Origin: Streptomyces ureilyticus
Lineage (GTDB): Bacteria; Actinomycetota; Actinomycetes; Streptomycetales; Streptomycetaceae
Reading direction: 5' to 3'
Length of the DNA: 64,000 bases
NCBI RefSeq assembly: GCF_011045025.1
Contig: NZ_JAAKZX010000015.1
Coordinates: 1 to 64,000 of the forward strand
In this document: positions 16,290-24,288 of the stretch, one piece after another
Position numbering within the stretch: the first letter of the stretch is position 1
How the letters are laid out: every line of letters begins with the position of its first letter
Program-made: the position numbers and the translations under genes
Notes under the pieces: model-generated
The model's input: only the letters and a program-made list of their open reading frames with translations
Told to the model about the DNA's origin: nothing
The model's database searches: none

Positions 16290-16803
16290 AGGCGATGGCC
16301 TGGGCCGGCGCCAGGGCGGCCGTCACCCGTCTCATGCTGGCGCCGTGCGACAGTGAACTGGGCCGTGAGCTCACCGACGTACGGGCCTCCAGGGTGCGGC
16401 TGGTCGATGCCTTCGACGCGGAGCGGCGCCGGATCGAGCGGGACCTTCACGACGGGGCGCAGCAGCGGCTGGTCTCTCTGAACGTGATGCTCGGCCTGAC
16501 CGCCCTCGACACGGAGCCGGACTCACCTATGGCCGGCCAGCCCGCCAAGGCACAGGAGCAAGTGGCGCTCGTTGTTGACGAGTTGCGTGAGCTCAGCCGC
16601 GGCGTCCATCCGAAGGCTCTCACCGACCACGGTCTGGCCGCCGCGGTCGAGAACCTGGCGGGGCGCTCCGCGCTGCCCGTCACGGTCGACATCCGCCTGC
16701 CTCGTCGTCTGCCACTCTCCGTGGAGACCACGGCATACTTCGTGATCGCCGAGGCTCTGACCAACGCCGTCCAGCACAGCCATGCCGGGGCCGACCCGCA
16801 GGC
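16290..16803 (+). pseudogene. Middle portion of a NarL-type sensor histidine kinase
   Basis: The frame encodes RLVDAFDAERRRIERDLHDG with the phospho-accepting His in RDLHDGAQQRLV, then ELRELSRGVHPKALTDHGLA and AEALTNAVQHSHA, the N box of the ATPase domain. There it breaks off and continues, in frame, as P-type ATPase sequence. Sensor domain and ATP-lid glycine boxes are missing. The 645-codon open frame spanning this area is therefore a chimera, not a gene. Confidence 0.8.
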
Positions 16804-17541
16804 CGCCGTCACCGTGTGCGTGGCCGTCCTGGTGGTGGCGTGCCCGTGCGCGCTGGGGCTGGCCACGCCGACCGCGCTGATGGCCGCCACCGGGCGCGGC
16901 GCGCAGCTCGGTGTCCTGGTCCGGGGCCCGCAGGCCCTGGAGGGCTTGCAGCACATCGACACGGTCGTGCTCGACAAGACCGGCACCCTCACCTCCGGCC
17001 ACATGACCGTCGCCCGGGTCACGGCCGTGCCGGACGGGCTTGGGCGCGAGGCGGTGCTGCGGCTGGCCGGTGCGGTGGAGCAGGGCTCGGAGCACCCGCT
17101 GGGCCGGGCGATCGTCGCGTACGCCACGGGGGTGTCCCCGCGCGACCGTGTTGGAGCGTCGGGTGATGCCCTGACCGGGCAGGGCACGCCGCCGGAAGGC
17201 ACTCTGCCGGAGGTGAGTGGCTTCGCCGCGACGGCGGGCGAGGGCGTGCGCGGCCAGGTCGAAGGGCGGTTGGTCGAAGTCCTCGCGCCGGACGGCGAGT
17301 TGCCCGCCGCCCTCACCGACGCACCGCGGGCGGCGGAGGCCGGCGTCAACACCCCCGTCCTGGTCCGTGTCGACGGGGTCGCCGAGGCGCTGATCGAGGT
17401 CGGGGACGTCGTACGCCCCGGCAGTTACCGGGCCGTGGACCGGCTGCGGCGCCTCGGTGTGCGCCCGGTGCTCGCCACCGGCGACCGGGAGGCACCGGCG
17501 CGGGCGGTCGCCGCCGCGCTCGGCGCGAATGCCGTAGACGC
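16804..17541 (+). pseudogene. Internal fragment of a heavy-metal (P1B) P-type ATPase
   Basis: The frame starts inside a transmembrane helix with VLVVACPCALGLATPTALMA (the CPC metal site) and continues through TVVLDKTGTLTSGH (phosphorylated Asp), EQGSEHPLGRAIV (HP motif) and RPVLATGDREAPARAVA. It stops before the GDGxNDxPAL hinge motif. The N-terminal metal-binding and actuator domains are absent. Copper-exporting ATPases are the closest family. Confidence 0.85.
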
Positions 17542-17817
17542 GCCTACGGCGTCATCCAGCGCAGCCGCGCCTGGGGCGACCTCATCGCCGAGCACCACCC
17601 CCGCGCCGTACGCCTGTCCATCCACCCCCAGCCCATCGGCGCCGCCAAGTTCGGCATCCGCCTCCTCGACGCACCCGACGCCTGGACCACCCCCTGGCAC
17701 TCAGCCGCCCTACGCGATTCCGACGGCAGGTGGACGCTCATGCCGCGGGCGAGGGCGGAGCGGCTCGGCCGCCTGGTCCACCGGAACGGCAGACCGAGTC
17801 ACTTCGAGGAGGGCTGA
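17542..17817 (+). pseudogene. C-terminal fragment of an isonitrile synthase (PvcA/DIT1 family)
   Basis: In a different frame from the ATPase fragment, the sequence reads AYGVIQRSRAWGDLIAEHHP, RAVRLSIHPQPIGAAKFGIR, DAPDAWTTPWHSAAL and GRLVHRNGRPSHF. The RLSIHPQP...KFGIxLL...WxTPWH pattern is the end of L-tyrosine/tryptophan isonitrile synthases. The N-terminal two thirds and any partner oxygenase are missing. Confidence 0.75.
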
Positions 17818-17831
17818 CATACGCGCCCGTC

Positions 17832-18167
17832 TCACGACACGGCGTCAGGAACCGGATCCGGGATCGACAGCGCCCAGGCGGACATGGCTTCGAGGACCTC
17901 GCGCAGTCCCTCGCCGACAGGAGTCAGCGCATACTCGACGCGCGGCGGGATCTCGGCGTACGCGGTGCGGGTGACGATGCCGTTCTCCTCGAACTGGCGC
18001 AGCCGGCTGGTGAGAGTGTGCGGGCTGATGCCGGTCAGAGCGTCACGCAACTCGGTGAACCGCCTGGGGCCCGCGAGGAGTTCCCGCACGATCAGCGTGG
18101 CCCACGGACCGTTGAGCAGGGTGAGGAACCGGGAGACCCCGCACTTGTGATCGCAGAGCTTGTTCAT
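17832..18167 (-). CDS. HxlR-family transcriptional regulator
   Basis: A 111-residue winged-helix protein of the usual HxlR size: CDHKCGVSRFLTLLNGPWAT, LIVRELLAGPRRFTELRDAL, GISPHTLTSRLRQFEENGIV, TRTAYAEIPPRVEYALTPVG. Cysteines near the N-terminus (Cys at about 5 and 9) could sense oxidants or electrophiles as in several family members. It is divergent from the NmrA-like reductase gene, and a perfect 11-bp inverted repeat lies in the 64-bp gap. Repression of the reductase and of itself is the natural model. The start is ATG 18167; longer in-frame starts would place coding sequence within the operator. Confidence 0.92.
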   Translation of the reverse strand: MNKLCDHKCGVSRFLTLLNGPWATLIVRELLAGPRRFTELRDALTGISPHTLTSRLRQFEENGIVTRTAYAEIPPRVEYALTPVGEGLREVLEAMSAWALSIPDPVPDAVS

Positions 18168-18181
18168 TTTTTGAGCGTAGC

Positions 18182-18226
18182 CCATTAGTGCAGTTGATGT
18201 AACCGATGCATCCCATGCACTAATGG
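18182..18226. promoter_or_regulatory. Probable HxlR operator between divergent genes
   Basis: CCATTAGTGCA at 18182-18192 and its exact reverse complement TGCACTAATGG at 18216-18226 are spaced by 23 bp. The arms flank the start regions of both divergent genes, as expected for a shared HxlR operator. Confidence 0.7.
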
Positions 18227-18231
18227 AACGC

Positions 18232-19101
18232 ATGACCTACGTGATTCATGGCGCCACCGGCGCCCAAGGCGCCCCCGTCGTCGCCGCCCTCGCCGCTGCG
18301 GACAAGCCCGTCGTGGCCCTGACCCGCAATGCGGAGGCCACCGTCGTCGGCGCGCGCGTGGTGGCCGCCGACTACTCCTCCGCCGAAGGCCTGACCGAGA
18401 TCTACCGTGACGCCGAGGGGGTGTTCGTCCACCTGCCCATCGTCGCGGAAGAGGACCGCCAGGCCTTCGCGCGCAACGTCGTCACCGCCGTCCGCGCGGC
18501 CCGGCCAGCCCGCGTGGTGTTCTCCACCAGCGGTTTCGTCGTCGACGGCCCCGGTAGCGGCGATCAGGACGGCACGGCCGGGAATGCGGTCGCGATGCTG
18601 GCCGGCGGGCTGGCGGACAGCGGCGTGTCCTACGCGGTGATCGAGCCCCGGCTGTTCTTCGAGAACCTGCTCATGCCGCACGTGGTCGACGCGGTCCGCG
18701 AGCAGGGCGTGCTGCGTTATCCGCTCCCCGTCGGCTTCCGCGTCTCGTGGGCCTCGCACCTGGACATCGCCGACGTCGCCGCCGCGCTGTTCGGGCAGCC
18801 GGATGTCACCGGTGTGGTCTCCGTCGGGCAGTACCCGGCCATCACCGGACAGGAACTGGCCGAGGCGTTCGGTACCCGGCTCGGGCGGAACGTGTCCTAC
18901 GAGGCGATCACCCCCGACGCCTTCCGCGCCTCCCTCGCGCCCCTGCTCGGGGAGGGCCCCGCCGCGGACGTCGCGGGCGGCTACCAGGCCATGCAAGCGC
19001 TGCCGGACCGCTCGATCGCTCCCGAGCGCTCCGCCCAGAAACTGCTGGGCATCACTCCCCGGACCGCGATCCAGTGGCTGACCGACATCGGTGTGGCATA
19101 G
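18232..19101 (+). CDS. NmrA-like NAD(P)-binding oxidoreductase
   Basis: A 289-residue atypical short-chain dehydrogenase with the Rossmann loop VIHGATGAQGAPV at the N-terminus, VVALTRNAEATV, AEGVFVHLP, RVVFSTSGFVVDG, and SWASHLDIADVAAALF near residue 185. Proteins of this type act as NADPH sensors or as quinone/aldehyde reductases (QorB-like). Pairing with a divergent HxlR regulator, as in many stress-induced quinone reductase loci, supports detoxification of electrophiles. The ATG at 18232 gives the family N-terminus MTYVIHGATG; the ATG at 18223 lies inside the operator palindrome and is less likely. Confidence 0.88.
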   Translation: MTYVIHGATGAQGAPVVAALAAADKPVVALTRNAEATVVGARVVAADYSSAEGLTEIYRDAEGVFVHLPIVAEEDRQAFARNVVTAVRAARPARVVFSTSGFVVDGPGSGDQDGTAGNAVAMLAGGLADSGVSYAVIEPRLFFENLLMPHVVDAVREQGVLRYPLPVGFRVSWASHLDIADVAAALFGQPDVTGVVSVGQYPAITGQELAEAFGTRLGRNVSYEAITPDAFRASLAPLLGEGPAADVAGGYQAMQALPDRSIAPERSAQKLLGITPRTAIQWLTDIGVA

Positions 19102-19140
19102 CACGCGCCGAAGCGGTGTGTGACGTGTGTCACGCCACCC

Positions 19141-19183
19141 CATTGGTTACGTTGAGGTGACTGGTTACTGATGGTGAGTATGG
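19141..19183 (+). promoter_or_regulatory. Promoter/operator of the SnoaL-like gene, copy 1 of a duplicated element
   Basis: About 38 of 43 positions match 20200-20242, in front of the HxlR gene at 20 kb. Each copy has two GGTTAC half-sites 18 bp apart. TTGAGG and GAGTAT with 18-bp spacing could serve as -35 and -10 boxes, so the second half-site would sit between them. Confidence 0.65.
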
Positions 19184-19254
19184 AGGTGCAGCGCAGGTGA
19201 ACCCGTAACGGTAAGGCGTACCGCCTCTACGTCAGGGGCGTAAGGAGTGTTGTC

Positions 19255-19650
19255 ATGACCAGCAAGCACGTCGACATCGCGAGTGAGTACTTCCAGGCCG
19301 TGCAGAAGGGCGACCTGGCCAAGGTGGGCGAGCTCCTGGCCGAGGAGATCGTCTGGCACCAGCCGGGCGCCAACCGGTTCTCCGGTGAGCACAAGGGGCG
19401 CGACGCCGTCTTCGCGATGCTCGGCGGGATGATGGAGGCCAGCCAGGGCTCCTTCGCCATCGACACGGTCCACACCCTGATGGGCAACGGCGACATGGTG
19501 GCCGCCTCCATCCACTTCGCCGGCCGGCGCGATGACGCCTCCATGAGCATGGACGGCGTGGATGTCCTGCGCCTCAAGGACGACAAGATCGTCGAGATGT
19601 GGCTGTTCTCCGGCGACCAGGTCGCCGAGGACGCCTTCTGGGGACAGTAG
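19255..19650 (+). CDS. SnoaL-like / nuclear transport factor 2 family protein
   Basis: A 131-residue protein with the NTF2-like alpha+beta cone: DIASEYFQAVQKGDLAKVGE, LLAEEIVWHQPGANRFSG, KGRDAVFAMLGGMM, DMVAASIHFAGRRD, VDVLRLKDDKIVEMWLFSGD. These cover polyketide cyclases, isomerases and many proteins without known substrate. The ATG at 19255 follows AAGGAG at 8 nt. Its control region is nearly identical to that of the HxlR gene 500 bp downstream on the other strand, so it is probably a target of that regulator. A strong terminator follows. Confidence 0.92.
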   Translation: MTSKHVDIASEYFQAVQKGDLAKVGELLAEEIVWHQPGANRFSGEHKGRDAVFAMLGGMMEASQGSFAIDTVHTLMGNGDMVAASIHFAGRRDDASMSMDGVDVLRLKDDKIVEMWLFSGDQVAEDAFWGQ

Positions 19651-19674
19651 GCCGCCCGCATCCTTCCCAGACAG

Positions 19675-19711
19675 AAGCCGTCCGGCACTGCGCTACCGTG
19701 CCGGACGGCTT
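19675..19711 (+). terminator. 14-bp stem-loop terminator
   Basis: AAGCCGTCCGGCAC (19675-19688) pairs exactly with GTGCCGGACGGCTT (19698-19711), followed by GTTG. It is 24 bp after the SnoaL-like stop codon. Confidence 0.75.
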
Positions 19712-19816
19712 GTTGCGTGGGTCGCCGGGCGACCGGCGGCAGGATCTCTCGACTCCGGTACGACTCCGGGCGCGAGTTCAGGACGCCGCCCGCTTACCTT
19801 TGGTGACCAGTCACAG

Positions 19817-20185
19817 TCACTGGCGGGCGTCGTAGCTCTCGCGTGCCGCGAGCACTTCGGTGATGTGGTCCTCGGCCCAACTGCCCAATGCCTGAAGCGG
19901 GGCGTGCAGGGTGCGACCCAGTGCGGTGAGCTCGTACTCGACCCTGGGCGGGACCTCCGCGTACACGTGCCGGGTGACGAGTCCGTCCCGTTCAAGGTCC
20001 CGGAGGGTCTCGGTGAGGACCTTGGCGCTGATGCCGTCGACGGTGGCGCGCAGCTCGCGGAAGCGCATGCGGCCGGCACTGAGGGCGATGACCACCATGG
20101 CCGTCCACTTGTTGGCGATGCGAACGAGCGAGGTGCGGGACGGGCAGGTCGCCGTCATGACGTCGAAGGCCGGCAGTTGTGGCAT
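19817..20185 (-). CDS. HxlR-family transcriptional regulator
   Basis: A 122-residue HxlR protein: CPSRTSLVRIANKWTAMVVI, ALSAGRMRFRELRATVDGIS, KVLTETLRDLERDGLVTRHV, YAEVPPRVEYELTALGRTLH. A single N-terminal Cys (TATCPSR) is in the position of the redox Cys of HypR/QorR-type regulators. The ATG at 20185 is spaced 9 nt from GAGGGG; the ATG at 20194 abuts that site and is unlikely. Its promoter region carries the same 43-bp element as the SnoaL-like gene. It is divergent from a DJ-1-like pseudogene. Confidence 0.92.
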   Translation of the reverse strand: MPQLPAFDVMTATCPSRTSLVRIANKWTAMVVIALSAGRMRFRELRATVDGISAKVLTETLRDLERDGLVTRHVYAEVPPRVEYELTALGRTLHAPLQALGSWAEDHITEVLAARESYDARQ

Positions 20186-20199
20186 GCGTGACATCCCCT

Positions 20200-20242
20200 C
20201 ATCGGTTACGTGGAGGCGACTGGTTACCGATGGTGAGTATAG
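20200..20242. promoter_or_regulatory. HxlR operator, copy 2 of the duplicated element
   Basis: It matches 19141-19183 in the same orientation, again with two GGTTAC half-sites 18 bp apart. It lies between the HxlR start at 20185 and the DJ-1 pseudogene at 20380. Confidence 0.65.
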
Positions 20243-20379
20243 GACCCCAGCAGGCAGTACTCGACTGATCCCGGCTGAACTCGACATCGCCGGTAAACCC
20301 TCCACAACAGCGCCGGGAACTACCGGTGGGGCCGAGCCGACCAGTGAGCAGAGAGTTCTCACTGGGAGGTAATTAATCC

Positions 20380-20698
20380 ATGGAACGTCGTACTTTCTTG
20401 CAGGCGTCCGCGTTTCGGGGTCTGCACGGGCGTGATGGCCTTGTCGGCGGCCGGTTTCACGCGCGGCAGGCCGGCCACCACCCACTCGGACACCAGGGCC
20501 GCACTCGCCGCACAGGGCGCGAAGGTGGTCAACGCGCGCGTGGTCGATGACGGCGACCTCGTCACGACCGGTGGTATCACCTCCGGCCTGGACGGCGCGG
20601 TCTGGCTGGTCGAGCGGTTCTTGGGCGCGCAGTTCGCCAACCAGGTCGAGACCGTATTGGAGTACGAGCGCCGCGGCACGGTCTGGCGCAACTCGTAG
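20380..20698 (+). pseudogene. Chimeric DJ-1/PfpI-family pseudogene with a foreign TAT-like start
   Basis: The ATG at 20380 opens MERRTFLQASA, a twin-arginine-like signal start. A frame change near 20415 then leads into GVCTGVMALSAAGFTRGRPA, the nucleophile elbow of DJ-1/PfpI proteins with its Cys retained. VVNARVVDDGDLVTTGGITS and AVWLVERFLGAQFANQVE follow, to a natural stop. The N-terminal half of the DJ-1 fold is missing. The piece looks like the C-terminal half of an FtrA-type gene joined to another gene's signal sequence. Confidence 0.75.
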
Positions 20699-20738
20699 CG
20701 CAGGTCAGGTCATCCCTGAAGGAGCGGGGCTGGTCAGG

Positions 20739-22685
20739 TCAGGACGCGATGATCTGCCATTGCTGCCGCGTCTGTGACGCGTACGGCTGCTGCTCGACGT
20801 TGGCTCCGTCGGTGGTGCTGCCCTCGTCGACGCCGAGGGAGAGCCCGCTGTAGCGGTTGATGAGGAGGTAGTTTCCGTCACCGGTGGGCGTGACGGCCCA
20901 GTGCTGCTGGGGGGCGTCGGCGTCTTTCCAGATGCCGACGTTGCCGCCGCCCGCGCGAGAGAGGCCTGCGACCTCCAGGAGCTTGCCGCTGGCCACGCCC
21001 TTGATCTTGTAGTAGCCGTCGCCGGTGCTGGTGAAGGTCCACTTCTGGTTCGCCCGGTTGAGCCATGGCCACTGCAGGACGCTGGTGCCGTTGGCGGTGC
21101 CCGCGCCCTCCACGTCGGCGACCTTGCCGCTGTGCCGGGCGACCAGCCGGTAGACGGTGCCGTCGCCGGGGAGTGTGGTGGACACCAGCGCGGGCTTGGC
21201 CGTCCGGCCGCCGATCCGGAGGCCGCCGATGTTGGCGTAACCGCCGGTGGCCGCATTGACCCGGATCCGAACGAAGCCCACGTTGCGGGCGGGCCACTCC
21301 ACCAGCTTGGTCTTGCCGTTGCCGGCCCAGGTACCGGTGGCGACCTGAGTGAAGGTGACCCCGTCGGTGCTGGTGGAGATGGTGCAGGAGGTGATGTCGC
21401 CGTCGGTGGAGTTGCTGCGGTTCCACTGCTTGGGCAGGTACTCCAGGGTAGAGACGTTGCTCCACACGCCGCCCAGGTCGATGGTGATGGACTGCGGCAG
21501 CGACAGGCTCCAGGTCGACCAGCAGGTCTCGTAGCGGACGTCGCTGAGTCCGTCGATGGCGTGGAGCGGTCCCTCGCCGGTGTGGAAGGCGGTCGCATAC
21601 GCGTTGACCGGTGTGACGGGGTGCTCGGCGCGCAGCAGTTGGGTGGGCAGCGGCGGCCGGGAGGTGTCGGGGCTCCATGCGGCGCCGACCTCGGCGAGGC
21701 GGTTGACGATGTTGGTGTCCAGCAGGCCGTTGCGGTTGGGCGGGCAGTTGAGGATGAACGAGGTGTACTTGGGTTCCAGGTCGGTGAGGTGGGAGAGGAT
21801 CGCCGACTTGCTCATGAGGCTCTCGGTCGGGGTAGAGGGGTGCCAGAACCAGCCGTTGCTGATGGTCTGCCCCTGCATTCCGGCGTAGGTGTTGCCCGCC
21901 GGCGCCGTGATGCCCAGCGGCTCCTCGAAGAAGATCGCGTCACTGAGGAAGGGCTCGGTCAGTCCGCCGATGTCGATCATGACGCAGTCCGGCTGCAGCT
22001 GTTTCACCAGCGAACGGATCCTCTGGTACGAGACGGCCTGCTGCCCCATCTGCCATGCGTAACCGTCGGTCATGAACATATCGATCGTGCCGTAGTTGGT
22101 GAGCAACTCGGTGATCTGACCGAGCATGAAGGTCATGTCGCCCGGCTGGATGGCATCGGTGATTTCGAGCCCGGACACCTTGTGCCGGCTCTCCCATGCC
22201 TCGACGCCGAAGGTGCGGTCCCAGATCGAGTAGTAGAACCCGACCTTCAGCCCCTTCGCCCGGAAGGCGTCGCAGTACGCCCGCACCACGTCCTGCTTGT
22301 AGGGGCTGTTCGCGACGTTCTGGGTGCCATGGGCGCTCGGCCACAGGGCGAAGCCGTCATGGTGCTTGGTGGTCAGGATGCCGTAGCTCATCTTCGCGGC
22401 AGCCGCCGCGTCGGCCCACTGTGCGCAGTTGACGCTCGGGGGAGCGAAAAGGGTGGGGCTCTGGTTGGGTTCGGCCCACTCCTGGTTCGTGAACGTGCCC
22501 AGGCTGAAGTGGTTGAACATGCCGAACCGCATGTCGACCATCTTGCTCAGGTTGGTCTGTGTGTCCGCGGCGGCCGCCTGCGACAGAAGGCCGGAGAAGC
22601 CGGGGACGATCGGCAGGGCGGTCGCGGCGGTTGCCGCACCCGCGGCGCCGAGAAACGTACGGCGATTCATTCTTGATGAGGACAT
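20739..22685 (-). CDS. TAT-exported alpha-L-fucosidase (GH29) with F5/8-type C and ricin-B-like domains
   Basis: A 648-residue secreted glycosidase. The start MSSSRMNRRTFLGAAGAAT is a twin-arginine signal. The GH29 barrel (about 50-380) has MRFGMFNHFSLGTF, YGILTTKHHDGFALW, GFYYSIWDR and IDMFMTDGYAW, whose Asp is the expected nucleophile. Residues near 390-520 form an F5/8 type C (CBM32-like) domain (DGLSDVRYETCWSTW, ITIDLGGVW, FVRIRVNAAT). The last 130 are a ricin-B-like lectin domain with repeated Q-x-W (NQKWTF, QQHWAV, RQQWQI). ATG 22685 follows AGGAG at 7 nt. It likely releases fucose from host or plant glycans. Confidence 0.93.
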   Translation of the reverse strand: MSSSRMNRRTFLGAAGAATAATALPIVPGFSGLLSQAAAADTQTNLSKMVDMRFGMFNHFSLGTFTNQEWAEPNQSPTLFAPPSVNCAQWADAAAAAKMSYGILTTKHHDGFALWPSAHGTQNVANSPYKQDVVRAYCDAFRAKGLKVGFYYSIWDRTFGVEAWESRHKVSGLEITDAIQPGDMTFMLGQITELLTNYGTIDMFMTDGYAWQMGQQAVSYQRIRSLVKQLQPDCVMIDIGGLTEPFLSDAIFFEEPLGITAPAGNTYAGMQGQTISNGWFWHPSTPTESLMSKSAILSHLTDLEPKYTSFILNCPPNRNGLLDTNIVNRLAEVGAAWSPDTSRPPLPTQLLRAEHPVTPVNAYATAFHTGEGPLHAIDGLSDVRYETCWSTWSLSLPQSITIDLGGVWSNVSTLEYLPKQWNRSNSTDGDITSCTISTSTDGVTFTQVATGTWAGNGKTKLVEWPARNVGFVRIRVNAATGGYANIGGLRIGGRTAKPALVSTTLPGDGTVYRLVARHSGKVADVEGAGTANGTSVLQWPWLNRANQKWTFTSTGDGYYKIKGVASGKLLEVAGLSRAGGGNVGIWKDADAPQQHWAVTPTGDGNYLLINRYSGLSLGVDEGSTTDGANVEQQPYASQTRQQWQIIAS

Positions 22686-23086
22686 GGCCCACTCCTGTGG
22701 ATCGATGGCATTGGCTGCGGCGGCGACGTCCCAGGTGGCAGCCGACGTCGGCCTGGGTGCCGGAGGCACGGACGGAGGGCAAGAGAAAGGCCACCCGCAC
22801 GGCGTGTGTTTCGCCGGAGTGACATCGGACCTATTAAGGGGCTTCAGTGCAGGGTGTGTCTAGAGGGTCGACAGAAGCCTCGCGATCACAGCTGATGACA
22901 CATCCAAGCTTGAGGATCAAGCAACCAAGGTGCAGGATGCGAAGGCTCGATAGGTCGGGTGAATAGGTGCCTGAGGCTCTTGCTGACGCACCTTCAGACA
23001 GGTCAGGCGCGAGCAACACCAGGACCGCCGCCACGCGCCGCCCGCCCGTCCGTGCGGCACGGCCCCCCCCGGTGGTGCGGACGTGG
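22686..23086. other. Gene-free stretch between the fucosidase and radical SAM genes
   Basis: About 400 bp, lower in GC around 22860-22960. It should contain the fucosidase promoter. I see no supported gene, palindrome or terminator. Confidence 0.5.
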
Positions 23087-23968
23087 TCACCCCGAGGATG
23101 CGAGCCTCTGCCGCAGGGAGTCGTTGTCGTCGTGGTGGACGACCTCCTCGAAGCGCAGCCGCAGACCGTGTTTGTCCAGCAGCTCCGCCACGATCGCGTC
23201 GAGCTGTTCGCGATGCTCCTTCGTCCGCGCCTGGACGTACGCCTCGCGGACGTCTTCGGGCTCGTCGGCGAGGACCTGGTCCATGCGCTCGCGGATGTAC
23301 CGCTTGAGGTTGATGTGCTCCATGAACACCTCACCGACTCCCGCGTCGACGAGCCGGCCGAAGAGGTCGTCCAGGAGCTCGGGCTGGGTGGCGAAGTGGG
23401 GCAGGAGCGGACCGACGAAGGCGTAAGTGGGGATGCCTGCCTCTTTGAGTTCGGCCAGGGTGCGCAGGCGGCGGGAGGCGAGCGGGGCGCGTACCTCCAG
23501 CCAGCGGCTGACCTTGTCGTCGGTGGTGGTCACGGACATGCCGACCTCGGCGCGGGGCAGGCTGGTGAGCAGGTCGATGTCGCGGGTGACGACAGGTGAC
23601 TTGGTGAGGATGCGGACCAGGCCCGGGTACTCGACCGCTTTGAGTTCGCGCAGAATGCCGCGGGTGAGCCGGTACTTCGTCTCGTGGCCCTGGTAGGGGT
23701 CGGTGACCGAGCTGAGCAGCATCGTGCCCCGCCGCTTGTCCTCCGGCATCTTCGCCAGCTCCTTGCGGGCGAGCTCGACCGCGTTCTTCTTCACGTACAG
23801 GTAGTCGCCCCACTCCTTCACCGACCGGCCGAACTGGCGCCCGGCGAAGCTGGCGAAGCAGTAGGCACAGCCCAGCACGCAGCCGGTGTATGGGTTGATG
23901 ACGTAGTCGTTCGACGGGGTCTTCGACTTCTGGATCAGGGTCTTCGCCTCGATCTCGACCGGCTCCAT
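23087..23968 (-). CDS. SPL-family radical SAM protein
   Basis: A 293-residue protein with the radical SAM cluster CVLGCAYCFASF (CxxxCxxC, about residue 30), preceded by NDYVINPYTG and followed by FGRSVKEWGDYLYVK, MLLSSVTDPYQGHE, LVRILTKSPVVTRDIDLL and VGPLLPHF. These are marks of the spore-photoproduct-lyase-like group found in actinobacteria that do not form endospores, so the substrate is unknown. The ATG at 23968 follows a purine-rich AAGGAAGC at 6 nt. The gene is divergent from the metallo-hydrolase; the shared 320-bp gap contains a 17-bp palindrome. Confidence 0.88.
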   Translation of the reverse strand: MEPVEIEAKTLIQKSKTPSNDYVINPYTGCVLGCAYCFASFAGRQFGRSVKEWGDYLYVKKNAVELARKELAKMPEDKRRGTMLLSSVTDPYQGHETKYRLTRGILRELKAVEYPGLVRILTKSPVVTRDIDLLTSLPRAEVGMSVTTTDDKVSRWLEVRAPLASRRLRTLAELKEAGIPTYAFVGPLLPHFATQPELLDDLFGRLVDAGVGEVFMEHINLKRYIRERMDQVLADEPEDVREAYVQARTKEHREQLDAIVAELLDKHGLRLRFEEVVHHDDNDSLRQRLASSG

Positions 23969-24085
23969 GACCGCTTCCTTCCTGCCGGCCCGGCCGTCCG
24001 CGTCCGACGTGCCGGGTTCCTGTGCTGTCCAAGAAGGGTCGGACGGCCGAAGACCACCGAACCCATACACGGGGAACAATAATCT

Positions 24086-24102
24086 ATGGAAGTTGCTTCC
24101 AT
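24086..24102. promoter_or_regulatory. 17-bp palindrome, candidate MarR operator
   Basis: ATGGAAG-TTG-CTTCCAT is a perfect inverted repeat in an A/T-rich part of the divergent gap between the radical SAM and metallo-hydrolase genes. The half-site TGGAAG recurs twice directly upstream of the MarR gene at 25.6 kb. Confidence 0.6.
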
Positions 24103-24288
24103 GGAATGTAAATGCTTTGCTGGGCGTCACCGGGCCGGTTCAGGGTCCGCCGTCCCTGCCCGGGTTCTCGGCCGGGGCCTCGCGAGGTCCGCGGGGTGGT
24201 GGTCACTGCCTGGATTCAGCCCTGCCTCCCGCCGGAGCGCGCTGGAGGGCCACGTACCACTGTTTCCCCCGACCAGGAGGCTCCCCTG

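Noticed and set aside
16037..17974. A 645-codon open frame on the plus strand
   Set aside because: It is a chance in-frame joining of kinase and ATPase fragments, with the isonitrile synthase piece in another frame; none of the domains is complete.
20200..20698. Programmed frameshift in the DJ-1-like gene
   Set aside because: The upstream frame has a foreign signal-peptide start and the first half of the fold is missing, so a slippery site would not restore a whole protein.
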